NCBI GenBank assembly: GCA_016794075.1
Contig: JAEUKU010000430.1
Location: 1-9,655, forward strand
Direction: 5' to 3'
From: Rhodospirillaceae bacterium
Lineage (GTDB): Bacteria; Pseudomonadota; Alphaproteobacteria; Dongiales; Dongiaceae
Length of the DNA stretch: 9,655 nucleotides
The translations under genes were made by a program, and so were the position numbers. The first letter of the stretch is position 1; each line of letters opens with the position of its first letter. The notes beneath the pieces are model-generated. The model was not told where the DNA came from, made no database searches, and saw nothing but the letters and a program-made list of their open reading frames with translations. Positions 5,489 through 9,655 of the stretch are shown piece by piece.

Positions 5489-5683
5489 ATGATCATCTGC
5501 GTCTGCAACCGCATCAGCGATCACGACATACGCGCCGCCGCGCGCGCGGGGGCCAGTTGCTGCTCACAGGTCTTTCGCGGGCAGGGCAAGAAACCGCAAT
5601 GCGGCTCCTGCGCCGATGCGATGGGCGAGATCCTCGACGAAACGATCGCGTCGGGCGAGCGCTGCCTGATGGCCGCGGAATAA
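5489..5683 (+). CDS. bfd: Bacterioferritin-associated ferredoxin
   Basis: A 64-residue [2Fe-2S] protein. Cys4, Cys6 (ICVCNRIS), Cys38 and Cys41 (PQCGSC) fall at the same positions as the four cluster ligands of E. coli Bfd, which is also 64 residues. Bfd docks on bacterioferritin and passes electrons to its heme so that stored iron is reduced and released. Two extra cysteines (24 and 25) precede the loop that binds an anion in E. coli Bfd. No strong Shine-Dalgarno is visible before ATG 5489. The gene follows a Fur-like palindrome and ends 6 bases from the stop of a broken bacterioferritin gene on the other strand, so its working partner, if any, must be encoded elsewhere. Confidence 0.93.
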   Translation: MIICVCNRISDHDIRAAARAGASCCSQVFRGQGKKPQCGSCADAMGEILDETIASGERCLMAAE

Positions 5684-5689
5684 CTCGCG

Positions 5690-5869
5690 TCAGGACTCCG
5701 TCGGGCCTTCGCCAATCTGGGACTGCAGGTAGTTCTGCAATCCGACCTTCTCCACCAGCCCCAGCTCGGATTCCAGATAGTCGATATGCGCTTCGGTGTC
5801 CTCGAGGATGCCGGAGATCATGTCGCGCGAGACGTAATCCTTCACGCTCTCGAAATGCGCGATGGTGCG
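5690..5869 (-). pseudogene. bfr: Bacterioferritin remnant, 3' end only
   Basis: About 59 codons encode the C-terminal end of bacterioferritin: HFESVKDYVSRD, the helix ILEDTEAHIDYLE, and the diagnostic GLQNYLQSQIGE before the stop. A whole bacterioferritin is about 160 residues, so roughly the first 100 are missing, including the heme-ligand methionine and the ferroxidase ligands of helices A and B. No start codon lies at the break; homology stops about 20 bases from the end of the DddQ-like gene. Within the remnant, the ferroxidase Glu (E. coli Glu127, in E-E-x-H) is Thr at 5795-5797, a further sign of decay. An internal ATG (RDMISG) could make a peptide of about 43 residues, but no function is expected. 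Confidence 0.82.
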
Positions 5870-5888
5870 CCCGCGACATTGCGATAGC

Positions 5889-6515
5889 TTAACGCCCGCC
5901 GCTGGAAAGCGCTTTCGGAGTGGGACGGGCCTCGGTCGCGGTGTCGCCGATCCAGCAATAGAGCGCCAGCAGAGTGCCGCGATCGGCTTTGGTCTCATGT
6001 TCGATCATCGGCGGATGATGGATCGAAGCGCCGGGTGGGACCACGCGCCAGGGCTCGACGCCGCGCCGCCAGCTGCCTGCCATCAACGCGGTGTAGACCT
6101 CTTCGGCCGGATGCGCATGCGGTGGATAATGGCGACCCGGGCCCAGGACCAGCAGACCGACGCGGATTTCGTCGCTCAGGAACAACGCCTCACTGCGCCC
6201 GACGAACTCGGCATAGCCGTACCCGGCGATGAACGCGGCGCCCATATTGTCGGTGTTGTAGTTCGGATTCTGCCGCCAGCGGAAGGTCGGCGCCGCGGCC
6301 GCGATCGCCGATGCGAGGGGGTAAGGACTGAGCGAGAGCGCCTCGGCCAGCAAATCCGCCACCGGCAGTCTGCGCGGCTCTATGGCATGTGGGGTGACCG
6401 AAGGAAGCACTGCCAGCGCGCGGTCGAGGACGGATTCCGCGGCTGCGTCACCGCCGCGGCCGGGCCCGCTGTAGAAAGCAATCAGCTGCGCCAGCAGGGC
6501 TTCGGCCGGCGTCAT
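5889..6515 (-). CDS. DddQ-like dimethylsulfoniopropionate lyase family cupin
   Basis: A 208-residue cupin of the DMSP lyase family (DddQ type), enzymes that split dimethylsulfoniopropionate into acrylate and dimethyl sulfide. Motif 1 is GRHYPPHAHPAEEVYTALMAG (127-147) and motif 2 PPGASIHHPPMIEH (160-173). Tyr130, His135, Glu139, Tyr141 and His173 match, with a constant offset of ten, the metal-binding and catalytic residues Tyr120, His125, Glu129, Tyr131 and His163 that I recall for Ruegeria lacuscaeruleus DddQ. FRWRQNPNY (78-86) is another family block. There is no signal peptide. ATG 6515 comes 10 bases after the trpE stop with only a weak binding site, so translation may be coupled to trpE. 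Many family members are untested, and the true substrate may be a related compound. Confidence 0.82.
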   Translation of the reverse strand: MTPAEALLAQLIAFYSGPGRGGDAAAESVLDRALAVLPSVTPHAIEPRRLPVADLLAEALSLSPYPLASAIAAAAPTFRWRQNPNYNTDNMGAAFIAGYGYAEFVGRSEALFLSDEIRVGLLVLGPGRHYPPHAHPAEEVYTALMAGSWRRGVEPWRVVPPGASIHHPPMIEHETKADRGTLLALYCWIGDTATEARPTPKALSSGGR

Positions 6516-6525
6516 CGCGGCCGGA

Positions 6526-8055
6526 TCAGGAATTGCCGCGGCCCGCGGCGGCGAACCGGATGGCCTCTTGCGCGGCGCGGACCAACGCCCGCGCCTTGTG
6601 CTGGCATTCCTGGTGCTCGCTCTCGGCCACGCTGTCGGCGACGATGCCGGCGCCGGCTTGCACATACATGACGCCGTCTTTGACCACGGTGGTGCGCAGC
6701 GCGATGCAGGTGTCCATGCTGCCATTGGCGGCGAAATAGCCGATGGCGCCGCCATAGATGCCGCGCTTCTCCGGCTCCAGTTCCTCGATGATCTCCATCG
6801 CCCGCACCTTCGGCGCGCCGGAGACGGTGCCGGCCGGGAAGCCGCCCATCAGCGCATCCATGGCGTCGTGCTTGCGGTCGATCTTGCCCTCGACGTTGGA
6901 GACGATGTGCATGACGTGCGAGTAGAGCTCGATCTTCATCTTCTCGGTGACCTTGACGCTGCCGATTTCGGCCACGCGGCCGACATCGTTGCGGCCGAGG
7001 TCGAGCAGCATCAGGTGCTCCGCCAGTTCCTTCTGGTCGGCCAGCAAATCCTCCGCCAGAGCGCGGTCCTCGTCCGGCGTCTTGCCACGCGGCCTGGTGC
7101 CGGCGATGGGCCGGATCGTCACCACGTCGTCGCGCAGGCGCACCAGGATCTCCGGGCTCGAGCCGATGACCGAGAAGCCGCCGAAATCGAGATAGAACAG
7201 GAAAGGCGAGGGGTTGAGCCGGCGCAGCGAGCGGTAGAGCGCCAAAGGCGGCAGCTGGAAGGGCAGGCTGAAGCGCTGCGACAGCACCACCTGGAAGATG
7301 TCGCCGGCCAGGATGTAGTCCTTGGCCCGGTCGACCATCGCCTTGTAGGCCTCCGGCGCCATGTTGGAAGTCGGCTCCGGCAAATCGAGCAGCACGCCGT
7401 TGTTGGAGCGCTGCTGCGGCAGCGAGCGGTCGAGGTCGGAGACGATGTCGGAGAGCCGCTCCAGCGCCTGGTTGTAGGCGGCGCGCGCGTTACCGCCCGC
7501 GCTCCCCTGACCCTGCGGCCAGACCGGCGTGACGACGGTGATCATGTCCTCGACGCTGTCGAAGATCGCCATCACGGTGGGGCGCAGGAAAATGCTGTCG
7601 GGCAGCTTCAGATTGTCCGGCGAGATGTCGGGCAGCTTCTCGACCAGCCGGATCATGTCGTACGACATGTAGCCGAACAGACCGGAGGCCATCGGCGGCA
7701 GGCTCTGCGGCAGCGCGATGCGGGATTCGGCGATCAGCGCGCGCAGCGAGGCAAGGGCGCCGTTCGCCTCCGGCTCGAAACTGTCGGGCTGGAAGCGGGC
7801 GTTGCGGTTGATCTCCGCCTTGTCGCCGCGGCAGCGCCAGATGAGGTCCGGCTTCAGGCCGATCAGCGAATAGCGCCCGCGCGAGCGCCCGCCCTCGACC
7901 GATTCCAGCAGGAAGGAATTGGGCCGCCCGTCCGCCAGCTTCATCAGGGCGGAAACCGGCGTCTCCAGATCGGCGATCAGGCGCGTCCAGACGACTTGCG
8001 GCTTGCCCGCTTCGTAGGTGGCGGCAAAGCTCTCGAAAGCCGGCTCGACATTCAT
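6526..8055 (-). CDS. trpE: Anthranilate synthase component I
   Basis: A 509-residue enzyme making anthranilate from chorismate, the first committed step of tryptophan synthesis, using ammonia from a TrpG subunit. It is full length for a stand-alone TrpE. LLES (49-52) is the tryptophan feedback site. The chorismate-binding domain shows GSSPE (298-302), RPIAGTRPRG (315-324), DLGRND (352-357), GFPAGTVSGAPK (405-416) and QAGAGIVADSV (466-476). The ATG at 8055 has GAGGT (plus-strand acctc, 8063-8067) 7 bases upstream, and the gene follows ppiD by 24 bases, probably as one transcript. No TrpG domain is fused at the C-terminus and no trpG follows; the next gene is the DddQ-like cupin. No tryptophan attenuator is seen in the short gap before the gene. 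Confidence 0.97.
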   Translation of the reverse strand: MNVEPAFESFAATYEAGKPQVVWTRLIADLETPVSALMKLADGRPNSFLLESVEGGRSRGRYSLIGLKPDLIWRCRGDKAEINRNARFQPDSFEPEANGALASLRALIAESRIALPQSLPPMASGLFGYMSYDMIRLVEKLPDISPDNLKLPDSIFLRPTVMAIFDSVEDMITVVTPVWPQGQGSAGGNARAAYNQALERLSDIVSDLDRSLPQQRSNNGVLLDLPEPTSNMAPEAYKAMVDRAKDYILAGDIFQVVLSQRFSLPFQLPPLALYRSLRRLNPSPFLFYLDFGGFSVIGSSPEILVRLRDDVVTIRPIAGTRPRGKTPDEDRALAEDLLADQKELAEHLMLLDLGRNDVGRVAEIGSVKVTEKMKIELYSHVMHIVSNVEGKIDRKHDAMDALMGGFPAGTVSGAPKVRAMEIIEELEPEKRGIYGGAIGYFAANGSMDTCIALRTTVVKDGVMYVQAGAGIVADSVAESEHQECQHKARALVRAAQEAIRFAAAGRGNS

Positions 8056-8079
8056 CGGCAGGACCTCATTTGGGGGCCC

Positions 8080-9655
8080 TTACTGCTCGGCCGCGAGCAT
8101 CTGGTTGATTACCGCGTCGTTGCGCTCGACAGTGACCTCCTGCAGCAGCGCCGCGGAGAATTGCGCCGAGAGGTCGTTGCGCAGATTGGCGGCGAGCTGG
8201 CGGGAGAGTTCCTCGAGGCGCTCCTTGGCGGCCTCGGCCTTGGCAGGTTCGATGGCGGAAAGCCGTGCAACGATGGCGCCGTCGGCGCCGCGCCCGGTCA
8301 CCGCCTCGCCGATCTTCACGTTGAACAGGGCCTGCGCCATGGTGGCGTCGACGCCGTTCTCCGGGTCGCCCTTGTCGCGGGTGAAGGGGGCGGTGACCTT
8401 CAGCTGGAGCCCAAGCTCGGCGCCGAGGGCAGCCAGGTCGCCGGAGGTCTTCAGCTTCTCCACCAGATCCTGGGCCTTGGCGTCGGCGGCGGCGCGCTGC
8501 GCGTCGGCCAGCCAATCCGCCTTCACCTCGTCCGTCACCTCGGTGAGCGGCTTGGGCTCCGCCGGCGTAACGCCGGCGACCTGGACCACCGCATAGCTGC
8601 CGTCGCTCAAGGTGGAGACCAGGCTGGTCGAGCCGGACTCGGTCTGCTGCGCCAGCGCCAGGATTTCGGGCGACAGGCCGGTGTCATGCCCCGCGCGATC
8701 CTTGCCTTCCGGATCGACCGCCTCGATCTTCTGCGCGGCCAGCCCCATTTGCGTCGCGGCTTCCTCCACGCTGGCGCCGCCCGCCAAGGTGTCATCGAGC
8801 TGGTTGACCGCCGAGGCCATGGCATCGCCGGCCTGGGCGAGCGCGAGCTCGCGGCGCAGCTGATCCTTCACCTCGTCGAAGCTCTTGGCGCTCGCCGGCG
8901 CGACTGATTTCACGTGCACGACATGCAGGCCGAAGGCGCTCCTGATCGGGTCCGACACCCCATCGGCGGGCAGCGCGAAGGTGGCTTCGGCGATGTCCGC
9001 CGGCACCTGGTCCTTGGCCACCTCGCCGAGATCGACCGGCGCGCCGCCGGTCGCCTCCTGGACCGCGTCGGCGAAGCTCTTGCCGGATTTCACCGCCGCG
9101 ACGACGGCATCGGCCTTCGCCTGGTCCTGCAGCACGACCTGTTCGACGGCGCGCTTCTCCGGCGTTTCGAACTCCGCCTTGCGGGCGTCGAATTCGGCCT
9201 TCACCTGGTCATCGGTGATGGTGACGGTCTTGGCGAATTCCTCGGCCGTCAGGTGCAGCGCGACGACCGACCGGTATTCCGGCCGCTGATAGCGCGCGAT
9301 GTGATCCTGATAGTATTTCTCGAGCGCCGCTTGGTCGGGCTCGCCCACATCGGTCATCGAGGAATCCGGGATGGTCAGCAGCTCCGCGCTGCGGGTCTCG
9401 TCCCGGTAGGCGAAGACCGTGTCGACCAGCGCCTTGGGCGCCAGCACGCTGGCGAAGGTCGGCCCCACCAGCTGCTGGCGGCGCAGATCCTCCTGCACCA
9501 GGGCGACATAGCCCGCCTCGCTCAGGTTGTTCTGGCGCAGCACATTGAGGAAGCGGTCGCGGTCGAAGCTGCCGCCGACGCCCTGGAACGCCGGATTGGA
9601 CTGGATGTCGGCGATGGCGACGTTCTGCGGCACGGCAAGGCCGAGCTTGTTCGCA
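8080..9655 (-). CDS. ppiD: PpiD-like peptidyl-prolyl isomerase, 5' end outside window
   Basis: The frame stays open to the window edge (ANKLGLAVPQNVAIADIQ at the edge), so the start and the expected N-terminal membrane anchor are missing. About 524 residues are visible. Blocks typical of PpiD/SurA-like periplasmic foldases are SNPAFQG..G.FDRDRFLNVLRQNNLSEAGY (a SurA_N-type region) and a parvulin-like segment (about codons 160-243 counted from 9633) with KSGKSFADAV, LGEV and SAFGLHVVHVKSV. A second parvulin-like, Ala/Glu-rich helical half follows, ending in QMLAAEQ. PpiD proteins assist folding of newly exported envelope proteins. A PpiD-like gene directly upstream of trpE is a known alphaproteobacterial arrangement. 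Whether the parvulin domain is active cannot be judged; many PpiD parvulins are not. Confidence 0.9.
   Translation of the reverse strand, partial: ANKLGLAVPQNVAIADIQSNPAFQGVGGSFDRDRFLNVLRQNNLSEAGYVALVQEDLRRQQLVGPTFASVLAPKALVDTVFAYRDETRSAELLTIPDSSMTDVGEPDQAALEKYYQDHIARYQRPEYRSVVALHLTAEEFAKTVTITDDQVKAEFDARKAEFETPEKRAVEQVVLQDQAKADAVVAAVKSGKSFADAVQEATGGAPVDLGEVAKDQVPADIAEATFALPADGVSDPIRSAFGLHVVHVKSVAPASAKSFDEVKDQLRRELALAQAGDAMASAVNQLDDTLAGGASVEEAATQMGLAAQKIEAVDPEGKDRAGHDTGLSPEILALAQQTESGSTSLVSTLSDGSYAVVQVAGVTPAEPKPLTEVTDEVKADWLADAQRAAADAKAQDLVEKLKTSGDLAALGAELGLQLKVTAPFTRDKGDPENGVDATMAQALFNVKIGEAVTGRGADGAIVARLSAIEPAKAEAAKERLEELSRQLAANLRNDLSAQFSAALLQEVTVERNDAVINQMLAAEQ

Noticed and set aside
6568..8907. 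A very long + strand open frame of 779 codons opposite trpE and ppiD.
   Set aside because: It runs antisense across the end of one well-supported gene and into another, is rich in Gln/Arg/His/Asp as expected for a mirror frame in GC-rich DNA, and shows no domain.

Overview
The window is GC-rich, densely coded DNA that looks alphaproteobacterial, most like a Rhodospirillales-type organism. This rests on the codon and GC style, the ppiD-trpE gene pair, the form of the two-CBS-domain protein and the Pseudomonas putida/Rhizobiales-type cobalt nitrile hydratase. The genus cannot be named from sequence alone. All identifications come from motif recognition and hand alignment.

Layout. (1) 95-1293 holds three small genes: a two-CBS-domain protein (+), a small proline-rich exported protein (-), and a conserved hypothetical (+), followed by a perfect 12-bp stem-loop. 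(2) 1549-2148 is an isochorismatase-family cysteine hydrolase (+). (3) 2369-5338 is the centrepiece: a tightly overlapping + strand operon of cobalt-type nitrile hydratase genes in the order alpha1-beta1-alpha2-beta2-activator. The alpha-beta pair is duplicated in tandem, both alpha subunits keep an intact metal claw and a His-rich N-terminus, and one activator gene ends the operon. (4) 5339-5683 is an intergenic region with two Fur-like 7-1-7 palindromes around a plausible promoter, leading into bacterioferritin-associated ferredoxin (bfd, +). (5) On the - strand, reading from right to left, are ppiD (5' end outside the window), trpE, a DddQ-like DMSP-lyase-family cupin, and a 5'-truncated bacterioferritin remnant that runs up to the end of bfd.

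How the genes work together. The nitrile hydratases turn nitriles into amides. No classical amidase is visible, but the cysteine hydrolase just upstream belongs to a superfamily with several amide hydrolases and could take the next step (inference). The shared activator probably serves both alpha-beta pairs. On the other strand, trpE is followed not by trpGDC but by the DddQ-like gene and the broken bfr, so this side looks rearranged. Bfd would normally release iron from bacterioferritin, but the copy beside it is broken, so its partner must lie elsewhere if it has one.

The main points for follow-up are the alpha-beta-alpha-beta-activator architecture with its re-used TTG start junctions, the DddQ-like enzyme behind trpE with the lyase active-site residues in register, and the bfr remnant beside an apparently iron-regulated bfd.
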